Shown here: piece by piece, positions 35,631 through 43,746 of the stretch | How the letters are laid out: the number at the start of each line of letters is the position of its first letter | How positions within the stretch are numbered: position 1 is the first letter of the stretch | Assembly (NCBI RefSeq): GCF_019636135.1 | Contig: NZ_JAHBYD010000001.1 | Span: 124,001 to 188,000 of the forward strand | Direction of reading: 5' to 3' | Source: Phenylobacterium sp. | GTDB taxonomy: Bacteria; Pseudomonadota; Alphaproteobacteria; Caulobacterales; Caulobacteraceae | DNA length: 64,000 bases | Notes under the pieces: model-generated | The model's database searches: none | Seen by the model: only the letters and a program-made list of their open reading frames with translations | Told to the model about the DNA's origin: nothing | Translations under genes and position numbers: made by a program

Positions 35631-35870
35631 ATGGAACGTGATGATGTGGCATTGGTGCGGGCGCACCCTTCGAGATTGTCGAAGAGCAGGCCGGCGGTCG
35701 ACGCCACCGCATCTTCCACAATGGACCTGCGTCGCTCCGCGACCTGTTCCAAGGCACGCGCAGCGATCGTCCCTTCATCGCCTTTGGCGACGAACGGTGG
35801 ACCGTCGAAGAGGCGTGGCGGCGATCGGTTCGGCTTTGGCCGGCGCTTCATTCGGAATCGGGCCCTGGCG
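35631..35870 (+). pseudogene. AMP-binding CoA ligase, frameshifted 5' remnant
   Basis: ATG at 35631 opens MERDDVALVRA. After a shift of frame near 35662, the sequence continues PFEIVEEQ, RRHRIFHNGPASLRDLFQGT and RSDRPFIAFGDERWTVEEAW, the usual N-terminal layout of acyl-CoA ligases ('...L..LF......RPFI.FGDER.t..E.w'). The reading then decays after about residue 75 and the SDR gene on the other strand begins. Adenylation motifs are absent. Interpreted as a truncated, frameshifted ligase. Confidence 0.6.
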
Positions 35871-35915
35871 GAGCACATCGTCGTTTGACGACGGGTCCCT
35901 GGCGTCGTCGCTCTG

Positions 35916-36656
35916 CTAAAGCACTCCGCCGTCCAGCCGGACAATCGTTCCAGTCGTGAAACTCGAGCGGTCGCTCGCGAGGTAGAGGGCGGTGGACGCG
36001 ATCTCCTCTGGGCGGCCGATCCGCTTGAGCGCCGACGGCGAGTTCTTGTCTAGCTCCTCGCGCCAACTGGCGGCGATATCGGTCCAGAATGGCCCGCACA
36101 TGATTGCGTTGACCCGGACGCTGGGACCGAACTCGAACGCCTGAGAACGGGTCATGGCGTTGAGGGCGGCCTTTGCGCCTGCATACACGGGATAGGCCGG
36201 CTCGGGCCGGATGGCGGCGATGCTGCTCACGTTGATGATGGCGCCGCCGCCGTCGGCGACCATGCGCTCACCTACGAGCGCCGACAGGCGGAACGGCCCC
36301 TTGAAGTTTACGGCGACGATCTTGTCGAACAGCGCCTCCTCCACATTCACCGACCGGGGAGCGGTCGGGGCTATCCCCGCGTTGTTCACGAGCACATCGA
36401 TGCGCCCGAACGCAGCGTAGGCCTGGTCGACGAAAGCCTCCAGTGCGCTCCAGTCGCCGACGTGGATGGGGAGGCCAACGGCTCGCGCGCCAAGCGCCCG
36501 CAGTCCAGCGGCGACCGCCTCGCAGGCGCCCTGCTTGCGGCTGGCCACGATGACGTCTGCACCCTCGAGCGCGTAGGCCTTCGCGATCTCGTAGCCCAGG
36601 CCGCGACTGCCACCTGTGACGAGCGCAACCTTTCCGCTCATGCTGGACGTAGACAA
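35916..36656 (-). CDS. Short-chain dehydrogenase/reductase
   Basis: A 246-residue classical SDR. TGGSRGLGYEIA (cofactor loop), NNAGIA, the Ser of NVSS and the Tyr-x3-Lys motif in YPVYAGAKAALNAM are all present; the C terminus ends TTGTIVRLDGGVL. Start is TTG at 36656, seven bases behind AGGAG; the ATG at 36641 is an alternative. It is divergent from the MDR at 36803, with two copies of motif 2 between them, so both are probably co-regulated. Expected reaction: NAD(P)-dependent oxidation of a hydroxyl or hydroxyacyl-CoA. Confidence 0.9.
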   Translation of the reverse strand: MSTSSMSGKVALVTGGSRGLGYEIAKAYALEGADVIVASRKQGACEAVAAGLRALGARAVGLPIHVGDWSALEAFVDQAYAAFGRIDVLVNNAGIAPTAPRSVNVEEALFDKIVAVNFKGPFRLSALVGERMVADGGGAIINVSSIAAIRPEPAYPVYAGAKAALNAMTRSQAFEFGPSVRVNAIMCGPFWTDIAASWREELDKNSPSALKRIGRPEEIASTALYLASDRSSFTTGTIVRLDGGVL

Positions 36657-36710
36657 TGGAGCTCTCCTGATGCGAGCCGCCCACGCAGGCGGCTGTTGCG
36701 CGGCGGTTTG

Positions 36711-36748
36711 ACTTCAATCATGATACTTTGAAAGCTTCAATTATCATA
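36711..36748. promoter_or_regulatory. Motif 2, two direct copies
   Basis: ACTTCAATCATGATA (36711-36725) and GCTTCAATTATCATA (36734-36748), 23 bp start to start, between the divergent SDR and MDR genes. They match the site at 35109 almost exactly. Confidence 0.65.
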
Positions 36749-36802
36749 CTGCTATGGATGCGCACTGGGAGCGCATGCGCATGCGAGCTTGGAGGCGGAG
36801 AA

Positions 36803-37774
36803 ATGAAGGCCGTAGTGCTACGGGCAACCCCTGAGGGCGGCGTCTTTGAGGTGGCTGAAGTCCCCAAGCCCGAAGTCGAGGCGGGCAAGGTGCTGGTGAA
36901 GGTGCGCGCAGCGGGCGTGAACCGCGGCGAGCTGATCACGCAGAAGAACTATCGCGCTGGTCCCGAGGTCATCAACGGCATCGAGTTCACGGGGGAAGTG
37001 GCCGCCATCGGCGAAGGGGTCAGGGGGTGGGCGCGCGGCGCGCCTGTAATGGGCCACGGCCGCCAGAGCATGGCGGAGTATGTGCAGGTCGATCCGCGGG
37101 CCCTAATGGCGACGCCCGATAGCCTGGACGTGCTGCACGCCGCCGCTTTCCCGAACGTGTTCATTACCTCGCACAACGCGATCGTCACCGCCGGCGGATT
37201 GAAGCGCGGCGAGACCGTCATCGTGAACGCCGCGTCGTCTGGAATCGGCACCGCCTCGGTGCAGGTCGCTCGCGCAATGGGCGCGGGCAAGATCGTCGCG
37301 GTCTCGCGCCTGCGGAGCAAGGCCGAGCGTGTGCGGCCTCTCGGCGCGACCGACGTCGTCGGCTCCGACGAGGAACAACTGGAGACCGCCGTGCTCGCTG
37401 CAACCGGCGGCCTCGGCGGCGATCTGCTGATCGACTCGCTGGGCGGCGCGTATCTGCCGGCGAACCTGCGATCACTGGCGCTCGAAGGACGCCTGGTGAG
37501 TGTCGGCCGGACGGCAGGACCAACCTCGGAGCTGGACCTCGACCATCTGTCTCTGCGGCGCCTCAGGATCATCGGAGTCACCTTCCGCACGCGCACCCCC
37601 GAGGAGGCGCTGCGTTGCGTTGAGGCCTGCGCTCGCGACTTGCTCCCTGCCCTGGCGTCCGGCGAGATCAAACCTGTGGTGGACTCCGACTTCCCGATGG
37701 CGCGCATCGCGGATGCACACCGCCGGCTCGCCTCCAACGAGCAGTTCGGGAAGATCGTCGTTACGCTGGACTGA
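36803..37774 (+). CDS. Quinone-oxidoreductase-like MDR protein
   Basis: A 323-residue medium-chain dehydrogenase/reductase of the zinc-free quinone oxidoreductase type. N-terminal GroES-like domain with VKVRAAGVNRGELI and EFTGEVAAIGEGV; cofactor domain with VNAASSGIGTASVQVARAMGA. Cysteine zinc ligands are missing. Start ATG follows GGAGGCGGAGAA. Such enzymes reduce quinones or activated double bonds with NADPH. It lies between the motif-2 pair and the double HxlR regulator, so it probably belongs to the regulon that this regulator controls. Confidence 0.88.
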   Translation: MKAVVLRATPEGGVFEVAEVPKPEVEAGKVLVKVRAAGVNRGELITQKNYRAGPEVINGIEFTGEVAAIGEGVRGWARGAPVMGHGRQSMAEYVQVDPRALMATPDSLDVLHAAAFPNVFITSHNAIVTAGGLKRGETVIVNAASSGIGTASVQVARAMGAGKIVAVSRLRSKAERVRPLGATDVVGSDEEQLETAVLAATGGLGGDLLIDSLGGAYLPANLRSLALEGRLVSVGRTAGPTSELDLDHLSLRRLRIIGVTFRTRTPEEALRCVEACARDLLPALASGEIKPVVDSDFPMARIADAHRRLASNEQFGKIVVTLD

Positions 37775-37879
37775 TGGGCCCCGCAGAGGCCGACTCCCGT
37801 TCATATCCGCGGCAGCACTTCCCACGTACCAGTGCAGATTGCATTATCAGAGCGAGTACGTACGGTTCGGGAAGCCTGA

Positions 37880-38875
37880 GTGACACACGCGGACGAAGAC
37901 GGGAGCGCAAAGCTGGTGCCGGCGCACTCCAGCACGCGCGCGCTCAAGATCATCGGCGACGTATGGGTCATGCGGATCCTGTGGGACGCCTTTCGCGGCG
38001 CCAAGCGCTTCAGCGACTGGTCGGAGATCGGCGGAATTCCGCGACCGGTGCTGGTCGATCGCCTCAACCGGCTCTTGAGCGCCGAGGTGCTTGAGACAAA
38101 ACCATATTCGACGCGCCCCGTGCGGCACGAGTATCGGCTCACCGAGCGTGGGCGCGAGCTGTGGTCCTACATTCTCTCGCTGTGGACCTGGGATCAGCGG
38201 TGGGTCGTGGACCCGGATCGGATCCAGCGCCAGCTGCGGCACCACCGATGCGGCAAGGTCTGTCACGCCATCATCTGCTGCAACGCCTGCGGAGAACCGG
38301 CGCAGAGGTCTGACATTGTCGAGGTTCGCGGTCCCGGCGCGACGCTGGAAGCGCGGCTGAAGCCACGCTGGCAGCGTCGTTCGGCCGTCAAGGAGAGTGC
38401 GCCGGACACCCGCGATTTCTCGAACGAGCTGATGCGTATCGTGGGGGACCGCTGGAGCACGGCGCTGCTGGCGGCCGTGACGCGGGGCGACGGCACCTTC
38501 GGTGATGTCCAGAACCGGCTGCACATCTCCTCGCACCTTCTCAGCGAGCGTCTGAAGGAATTGGTGGCGTACGAGGTGATGGAGCGCGTCGCGTACGGCG
38601 CGAAGCCTCAGCGGCTGCGCTATCGGTTGACGGAAAAGGGCGAGGCGCTGCTGCTCAGTCACTGGCTCCTGATGCGCTGGGGCGATCGATGGCTCGCGGG
38701 ACCCGAGGGACCGCCGCTGCTGGTCGAGCACAAGTGCGGCGCGCCCTTTGTCGCCGAAGTGCATTGCAGTGAATGTGGCGGAAAGCTGCGGCCTGGCAAT
38801 TTCAGCTTCGAGCCGGACGTAACCCTGCAGATCTTCCGGGGTGAGGGCGCTGCCGTTGCGGCTGAGGCCGGCTAG
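37880..38875 (+). CDS. Tandem HxlR-type regulator with cysteine-rich linkers
   Basis: A 331-residue protein with two HxlR winged-helix domains, where typical HxlR proteins have one in about 110-130 residues. Domain 1, about 18-105 (LKIIGDVWVMRILWDAFRGAKRF, YRLTERGREL). Domain 2, about 178-265 (LMRIVGDRWSTALLAAVTRGDGTF, YRLTEKGEAL). Each is followed by a cysteine cluster: CGKVCHAIICCNACG after the first, CGAPFVAEVHCSECGG after the second, suggesting zinc or redox sensing. Start GTG at 37880. HxlR proteins act as dimers, so this is effectively a covalent dimer. It is the best local candidate for binding motif 2 (inference). Confidence 0.85.
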   Translation: MTHADEDGSAKLVPAHSSTRALKIIGDVWVMRILWDAFRGAKRFSDWSEIGGIPRPVLVDRLNRLLSAEVLETKPYSTRPVRHEYRLTERGRELWSYILSLWTWDQRWVVDPDRIQRQLRHHRCGKVCHAIICCNACGEPAQRSDIVEVRGPGATLEARLKPRWQRRSAVKESAPDTRDFSNELMRIVGDRWSTALLAAVTRGDGTFGDVQNRLHISSHLLSERLKELVAYEVMERVAYGAKPQRLRYRLTEKGEALLLSHWLLMRWGDRWLAGPEGPPLLVEHKCGAPFVAEVHCSECGGKLRPGNFSFEPDVTLQIFRGEGAAVAAEAG

Positions 38876-39285
38876 CCGGCTTTCGCGACCGACACGAACT
38901 CGCCCGGCAACGCCATGGCCTCCAGCAACTGCCGACGGTCATAGTAGTCACGCTTGGCGACGATCAGACCGGCTTCCACCTCGTAGAACCCGGCCACGGG
39001 GGCCTCACCCCAAGATCCATCGGCCCGTCGGCACGCGTCGATCCGCTCGGTCACCACCACATGGTCGAGGACGCCGATGCGCGCGAAGCGAAGGTTCACG
39101 GCGCTGACACGCTCCATCACCATTCGCGTCCGGCGACGGATTTCCTCTCGTCCCAGCATCGGCTCGTGCATCATTGAGTGATTGGCGCCGTCCGGTGCGA
39201 AGGTCTCCGCCACACCATCCCAGTCCATTCGATTCCAGGCCTCGGCCCAACGACGGACCACCTCGATTCGCTCGTTGTCCTGCAT
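38872..39285 (-). CDS. Limonene-1,2-epoxide hydrolase-like protein (NTF2 fold)
   Basis: A 137-residue NTF2-like protein. The motif VTERIDACRRADG followed by PVAGFYEVEAGLIVAKRDYYD matches limonene-epoxide hydrolase. Arg81, Asp83 and Asp113 correspond in order and spacing to the known Asp-Arg-Asp triad of that enzyme (Arg99, Asp101, Asp132). Start is the ATG at 39285 behind GGAGGAGTGACCAAG. It would add water to an epoxide. It is convergent with the HxlR gene (4-bp overlap). SnoaL-like proteins share the fold but usually lack this triad, so hydrolase activity is likely, though the substrate is open. Confidence 0.8.
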   Translation of the reverse strand: MQDNERIEVVRRWAEAWNRMDWDGVAETFAPDGANHSMMHEPMLGREEIRRRTRMVMERVSAVNLRFARIGVLDHVVVTERIDACRRADGSWGEAPVAGFYEVEAGLIVAKRDYYDRRQLLEAMALPGEFVSVAKAG

Positions 39286-39693
39286 CTTGGTCACTCCTCC
39301 AAAGAGGAGGGGCCGCGGGCCGCGGCCCCTCCAGGGAAGCCGGTCGTGAGGAAGGACCACGCCAGCGGAAGATCGAGGCGCTGCTTTCGAGCCGTGTCGC
39401 CCGATGGACGTCAGCAACTGCGCGCTGCAGCACCTGGTCGGTCGCCAACGCCTCAGCAGAGCCCTGACATCGGCAGCCAGCTCGCCAGGAGAGCGAGGCT
39501 GAGCGGGCCATGCGACGTCCGATGCTTCCTCATGGCGGCGCCTCTCTCACTCGCTACGACGGAGCAGATTAACTTCCATTACATAACTTACTGACTTTCA
39601 CAACCATACCATAGAAGCTCGACAGGCCCTCGGGCGATGCTATGGTCGGCTCTCAAGCGCCGCGGATCGTGGGGCGGCGGAGACATTGACAAG
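39286..39693. other. 408-bp intergenic region between divergent genes
   Basis: Besides the perfect inverted repeat at 39306-39332 it holds a motif-2 relative, ACTTCCATTACATAA at 39572-39586, 108 bp before the MFS gene. No other gene or remnant was recognised. Confidence 0.5.
39306..39332. repeat. 27-bp perfect GC-rich inverted repeat
   Basis: GGAGGGGCCGCGG and CCGCGGCCCCTCC are exact complements around a single central G. It lies 21 bp before the start of the epoxide-hydrolase gene, so in that gene's leader RNA it would fold into a very stable hairpin right above the ribosome site. Confidence 0.65.
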
Positions 39694-41046
39694 ATGAGCG
39701 TGCAATCGGTCGTCGCGGCGACGGCGGAAGAGGCCTCGCGACCCTGGCCGACGCCGACGCGGAGTTGGGCGCTCGTGGTGATCCTGGTCGTCGCCTACGT
39801 GTGCGCCTTCGCGGACAGGCAGATCCTGGCTCTGCTGGTCGATCCGATCAAGCGCGACCTCGGCATCTCGGACACCCAGTTCAGCCTTTTGAACGGGCTT
39901 GCGTTCTCGATGTTCTACACGGTGATGGGACTTCCGCTGGCCTGGCTTGCCGACCGCGGCTCACGCCGGACATTGGTGGTGGTCTGCATCAACATCTGGA
40001 GCCTGATGACGGCGGCTTGCGGCGCCGTCAGCACCTTCTGGGGCCTCTTCTTGGCCCGCATGGGCGTGGGCGCGGGCGAAGCCGGCCTCTCTCCGGCCGC
40101 ATATTCAATGATCGCCGACTGCTTCCCGCCGGAGAAGCGCGCCCGGCCGATGAGCGTGTACGCCACGGGATCGATCCTGGGCGCCGGGCTCGCATTCATG
40201 ATCGGGGGCGTCGTCGTTCATTGGGCGTCGCTCGCCGGGACCATCAGCCTGCCGCTTCTTGGCGTCGTCAGGCCTTGGCAGGTCGCCTTCCTGTGTGTCG
40301 CGCTCCCGGGGCCGCTGATCGCCGCGCTTCTCTTCCTGGTTCGTGAGCCTGAGCGGCGCGGCGAAGCGGCGCAGCGGACATCGCAGACCTCCCTGCTCGA
40401 CTTCCTCCGCCGACGTCTCCGAGTCTTCCTCCTGCTGACGTTCGCCTTCAGCATCTCGGGTATGGTCATCGCCAGCTACAAGGCCTGGGCCCCAGCGATG
40501 TTGATGCGAAAGTTCGGTTGGGACGCCCAGACCGTCGGGCTGGCATTCGGCGCCATGCTCATCTTCGGTTCCGCCACAGGCGTGCTGGCCGGGGGCTGGC
40601 TGTCAGACCGCCTGGCTCGGCGAGGCCGTTTCGACGCGCCGCCCCTGGCCAGTCTGATCGCAGTGCTGGTCGCCGCACCCTTCGCCATCGCCACGCCCCT
40701 GATGGACAATTCCATCGCGGTCGCGGCGCTGCTCTCGGCGGCCACGTTCGGCTTTGGGTTGATGCAAGGCCTCCCTGCGCCCGCGCTGCAAGCGATTGCT
40801 CCGAACCGACTACGCGCCCGGGTATTCGCGACCTACTTCCTCATAGGCAACCCCATCGCCTTCATCGTCGGCCCCACGGCGGTCGCCCTCGTAAGCGACA
40901 CGATCTTCCGCGATCCGACGCAGGTCGGCGCCGCCTTGGCCTGCATTTCCGCCGTTGCGGCTCCGCTTTCGGCGGTGTGCTTGCTCGCCGCGCTGGGTCC
41001 GTTCGTAAAGGCGGTACGCGAGGAAGATGCTGCCCGACCAATTTGA
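39694..41046 (+). CDS. MFS transporter, spinster-like
   Basis: A 450-residue, 12-helix carrier. FADRQILALLVDPIKRDL, SDTQFSLLNGLAF, GLPLAWLADRGSRR and ARMGVGAGEAGLSPAA identify the same family as the carriers at 28937 and 42240. The frame opens at 39637; the ATG at 39694 removes an unlikely Trp/Gly-rich leader, and GGCGGAG lies 10-15 bases before it. A motif-2 relative stands in its promoter and another follows its stop, tying it to the regulon of the 35-43.7 kb region. Confidence 0.88.
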   Translation: MSVQSVVAATAEEASRPWPTPTRSWALVVILVVAYVCAFADRQILALLVDPIKRDLGISDTQFSLLNGLAFSMFYTVMGLPLAWLADRGSRRTLVVVCINIWSLMTAACGAVSTFWGLFLARMGVGAGEAGLSPAAYSMIADCFPPEKRARPMSVYATGSILGAGLAFMIGGVVVHWASLAGTISLPLLGVVRPWQVAFLCVALPGPLIAALLFLVREPERRGEAAQRTSQTSLLDFLRRRLRVFLLLTFAFSISGMVIASYKAWAPAMLMRKFGWDAQTVGLAFGAMLIFGSATGVLAGGWLSDRLARRGRFDAPPLASLIAVLVAAPFAIATPLMDNSIAVAALLSAATFGFGLMQGLPAPALQAIAPNRLRARVFATYFLIGNPIAFIVGPTAVALVSDTIFRDPTQVGAALACISAVAAPLSAVCLLAALGPFVKAVREEDAARPI

Positions 41047-41049
41047 GTT

Positions 41050-41114
41050 CAGTTATTGAAGCTATATATGCGGAACGCGCTTGACCTGCGTTGCGATTAA
41101 CTTCCATAAAAATA
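41050..41114. promoter_or_regulatory. Motif 2 relatives, one in each orientation
   Basis: AGTTATTGAAGCT at 41050-41062 (reverse orientation of the motif) and ACTTCCATAAAAATA at 41100-41114, between the MFS gene and the carboxymuconolactone-decarboxylase-family gene at 41156. Weaker matches than those at 35109 and 36711. Confidence 0.45.
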
Positions 41115-41155
41115 TCCACCTGAGTGCGCCGGAGCGCCAGGACGGAGATAGACCA

Positions 41156-41734
41156 ATGCGTACCCGTAGCGCCCGCATCGCCCCCATTGCCTTCGAAGAT
41201 GCGACCGACGAGGTACGCGCGATGCTCGAGCCGCTGCGGTGGGACGGGGTGATCCCGAACCTGCACCGGACGATCGCGAACTATCCGTCGGCGTTGGTTG
41301 CGTTCAAGGCCTGGGGCGCTCACGTGCTTCGGGGTGGCAGCAGCCTCGGGGCGCGAGAGCGTGAGATCTTGGTGTTGCGAGTCGGCTGGCTGTCCCGCGC
41401 GGGATACGAATGGGTCGCCCACGTCGAGATCGGCAAGGGCGCTGGGCTGACCGACGCAGAAATCGAGCAGATCAAGGTGGGGTCTTCGCATCCCGCGTGG
41501 GCAGACCCCGATCGGACCCTCGTGAAGGCGGCCGAGGAGGTCCACGAGGACCGCTTCATCTGCGACACGACCTGGCAGGAGCTGAACGCCACTCTCAACC
41601 GCCACCAGTGCATGGACGTCGTCTTCACGATTGCCCAGTACGAGTTGGTTTGCACGATCCTGAACAGCTTCGGCGTCCAGTTCGACGGCGACCGGCAGCT
41701 GCCGGACGACGTCCGCGCGGCCTGGGGGCTCTGA
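41156..41734 (+). CDS. Carboxymuconolactone decarboxylase (AhpD-like) family protein
   Basis: A 192-residue member of the CMD/AhpD-like helical family. The core REREILVLRVGWLSRAGYEWVAHVEIGKGAGL is the family's usual helix-turn motif, but the Cys-x2-Cys pair of peroxidase-type members is absent (Gly-Tyr-Glu-Trp instead), so peroxidase activity is unlikely. Start is the ATG at 41156 behind GGAGATAGACC. Such cysteine-free members occur in catabolic clusters for steroids, terpenes and aromatics, often with unproven roles such as lactone opening or decarboxylation. Confidence 0.85.
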   Translation: MRTRSARIAPIAFEDATDEVRAMLEPLRWDGVIPNLHRTIANYPSALVAFKAWGAHVLRGGSSLGAREREILVLRVGWLSRAGYEWVAHVEIGKGAGLTDAEIEQIKVGSSHPAWADPDRTLVKAAEEVHEDRFICDTTWQELNATLNRHQCMDVVFTIAQYELVCTILNSFGVQFDGDRQLPDDVRAAWGL

Positions 41735-41823
41735 CCCGCCGAGATCCCAAACGACCGATAGCTCACGTCTTCAGCGTACTGCCCGTGACCATCTCTCCAG
41801 CACGCAGATCGTTGAGTTGCGGC

Positions 41824-42261
41824 ATGGTCGGCATTTCTGAAGCCATGGATCGCTTCGGGATGACGGCCCGAGCCCTGCACTACTACGAGCAGCGCGGCCT
41901 CATACGGTCCAGGCGCAGGCCGGATCGTTCTCGCTGCTACGACGCCGCGGGCATCCTCACGCTGACCTGGATCGCCCGGCTGCGGCGTCTAGGTATCCGC
42001 CTCGCCGACATCGAGACCCTTCTCCGTGATGATCTGGACGAGGCGCGGGTCATGGCCGGCGCGCGTGCGCTCCTGAGGTCGCGGCAGGCGGCGGTGGCCG
42101 CCGAACTCGAGCGGATCGGTGACGTCCTCGCCTTCCTCGCCGGTGACCGGAAGATCGAACCCTGGGCTCACCCGGAGGTCCCGCTGAGGCGGCGCGCCAG
42201 GGAGGCGCTACGGCGCGATCGGGCCGCGGAACCGACGGATCAGGCGTGGCCGAGGGGTTGA
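41824..42261 (+). CDS. MerR-family transcriptional regulator
   Basis: A 145-residue MerR-type protein. The HTH is ISEAMDRFGMTARALHYYEQRGLI, followed by RSRCYDAAGILTLTWIARLRRLGIRLADI and a coiled-coil region. The ATG at 41824 gives the family's usual short N terminus; its ribosome site is weak, and TTG at 41812 is an alternative. No metal-binding cysteines are seen at the C terminus, so a metal sensor is unlikely. Its end overlaps the convergent MFS gene by 22 bp. It could regulate the CMD gene 89 bp upstream or the MFS/TonB pair. Confidence 0.85.
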   Translation: MVGISEAMDRFGMTARALHYYEQRGLIRSRRRPDRSRCYDAAGILTLTWIARLRRLGIRLADIETLLRDDLDEARVMAGARALLRSRQAAVAAELERIGDVLAFLAGDRKIEPWAHPEVPLRRRAREALRRDRAAEPTDQAWPRG

Positions 42262-43595
42262 TCCCACGCCTGGGCTTCTTCCGCGCAGGCCCGGTAGGGC
42301 CGCAGCGCCAGCAGGAACAGGATCAGGGACAGCCCACCGGCGACCACGCTCACTATCGCAAGCGCGGTTCCGATCTTGGCGGGATCGCGCAGGATCCTAT
42401 CGCTGACAAGTGCGACAATGAGCGGGCCTAGTCCTACGGCGATGAAGTTGCTGACGAGGAAATAGACCGCCGCCGCACGAGCCCGTAGCTGGTTGGGCAC
42501 GATCAGTTGCACCGAAACAACCGGAAGCGCGTGCATGAGGCCTATGACGAGGGATAGGCCCGCCAGCGAGATCAGCGCGGCGTCGCCGTGTAGGAGGGGT
42601 GTCGCGACGGCGAAGGGGATACAAGCCGCGACGGCCAGAGACTGCGCCAGTATCGGCGCATCAGGCCGCCCGACGGACCGGAGGCGCTCCACCAGGCCCC
42701 CACTCAGCACGACGCCCAGCGTTGAGAGCACCAGAAACATCGATCCCAGCACGAGACCGGCCTGCGCGGCGTCCATTCCGTGGCTGCGCATGAGGAACGC
42801 GGGCGCCCAGTGTGCGTAGGCGCCCGGTAGTATGTTGGAGAGGCCGAACGCCAGCAGGAGCGGAACGAACGCGCGCCACCGTGTGGCGATGTACGGGACA
42901 ATCTTCTCTGCGGTCCTGGTCCTGGCGATCCCGCGGCGGAGGGGTTCGCGCACCAGCAGCATGAGCAGGGCGATGATCGGTCCTGGGGCGGCCACATAGA
43001 GAAACGCGACTTGCCAGGGCTCAAGCCGCCCGAACCCGGGGAGCGAAAGCCTGGGACCCTGACTGACGACGGCGATCACCTGCCCCCCGACAATCAGGGC
43101 CGCGCCGGCGCCGATGAAGACTCCTATCGAATACACCGCCATCGCCGTCGCGCGCCGACCAAGGGGGAAATAGTCGGCGATCAGGGAATAGGCAGCGGGT
43201 GATAGCGTAGCCTCCCCGATGCCCACCCCCATGCGGGTCAGGAAGAGGCCCCCGAAGTTGCGGGCGAGGCCGCAGCCGGCGGTCATGATGCTCCACGCCG
43301 CTATTCCGGCGATGATGACGCCTCTGCGGCTGAAACGATCGGCCAGCCAGGCGAACGGGAACCCCGCAATGGTGTACGTCGCCGAGAACGCAAGGCCGGT
43401 GAGCAGACTGAACTGGGTGTCGGTGATCTTCAGGTCGGCCCGGATCGGCTCGACGAGGAGAGTCAGGATCTGCCGATCCACGAACGAGCTCGTGTAGGCC
43501 AGCAACAACACCATCACCACGAACCAGGCGTAGGGGCGCGAGGGCCATGGCTCGTCGGCCGAGGCCGCTCCATGCACGCTCTTGCTTGTCGCCAT
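42240..43595 (-). CDS. MFS transporter, spinster-like
   Basis: A 451-residue, 12-helix carrier. FVDRQILTLLVEPIRADL, TDTQFSLLTGLAF, GFPFAWLADRFSRR and TRMGVGIGEATLSPAA are shared with the other three members in the window. Start is the ATG at 43595 behind a weak site (GGGGACTGCC). It is divergent from the TonB receptor at 43747; the 151 bp between them hold two motif-2 copies, so inner- and outer-membrane import are probably switched together. Confidence 0.9.
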   Translation of the reverse strand: MATSKSVHGAASADEPWPSRPYAWFVVMVLLLAYTSSFVDRQILTLLVEPIRADLKITDTQFSLLTGLAFSATYTIAGFPFAWLADRFSRRGVIIAGIAAWSIMTAGCGLARNFGGLFLTRMGVGIGEATLSPAAYSLIADYFPLGRRATAMAVYSIGVFIGAGAALIVGGQVIAVVSQGPRLSLPGFGRLEPWQVAFLYVAAPGPIIALLMLLVREPLRRGIARTRTAEKIVPYIATRWRAFVPLLLAFGLSNILPGAYAHWAPAFLMRSHGMDAAQAGLVLGSMFLVLSTLGVVLSGGLVERLRSVGRPDAPILAQSLAVAACIPFAVATPLLHGDAALISLAGLSLVIGLMHALPVVSVQLIVPNQLRARAAAVYFLVSNFIAVGLGPLIVALVSDRILRDPAKIGTALAIVSVVAGGLSLILFLLALRPYRACAEEAQAWDQPLGHA

Positions 43596-43650
43596 GGCAG
43601 TCCCCTAACGCGGCCAGCCGCCTTCGTCCGCGGTCAACGGTATCAGTGTT

Positions 43651-43685
43651 GTAATTGAAGTCTAGTGAGTATATCCATTGAAGTC
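43651..43685. promoter_or_regulatory. Motif 2, two copies in reverse orientation
   Basis: GTAATTGAAGT (43651-43661) and ATCCATTGAAGTC (43673-43685) are reverse complements of ACTTCAATTAC and GACTTCAATGGAT. They lie between the divergent MFS (43595) and TonB receptor (43747) genes, at about 22 bp spacing as in the 36711 pair. Confidence 0.6.
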
Positions 43686-43746
43686 ATGGGGCCGATCGAG
43701 CGGCCCGACTCCGCCCTCGGTGGGGAAGACAAGGGGGAAAGCCGCC

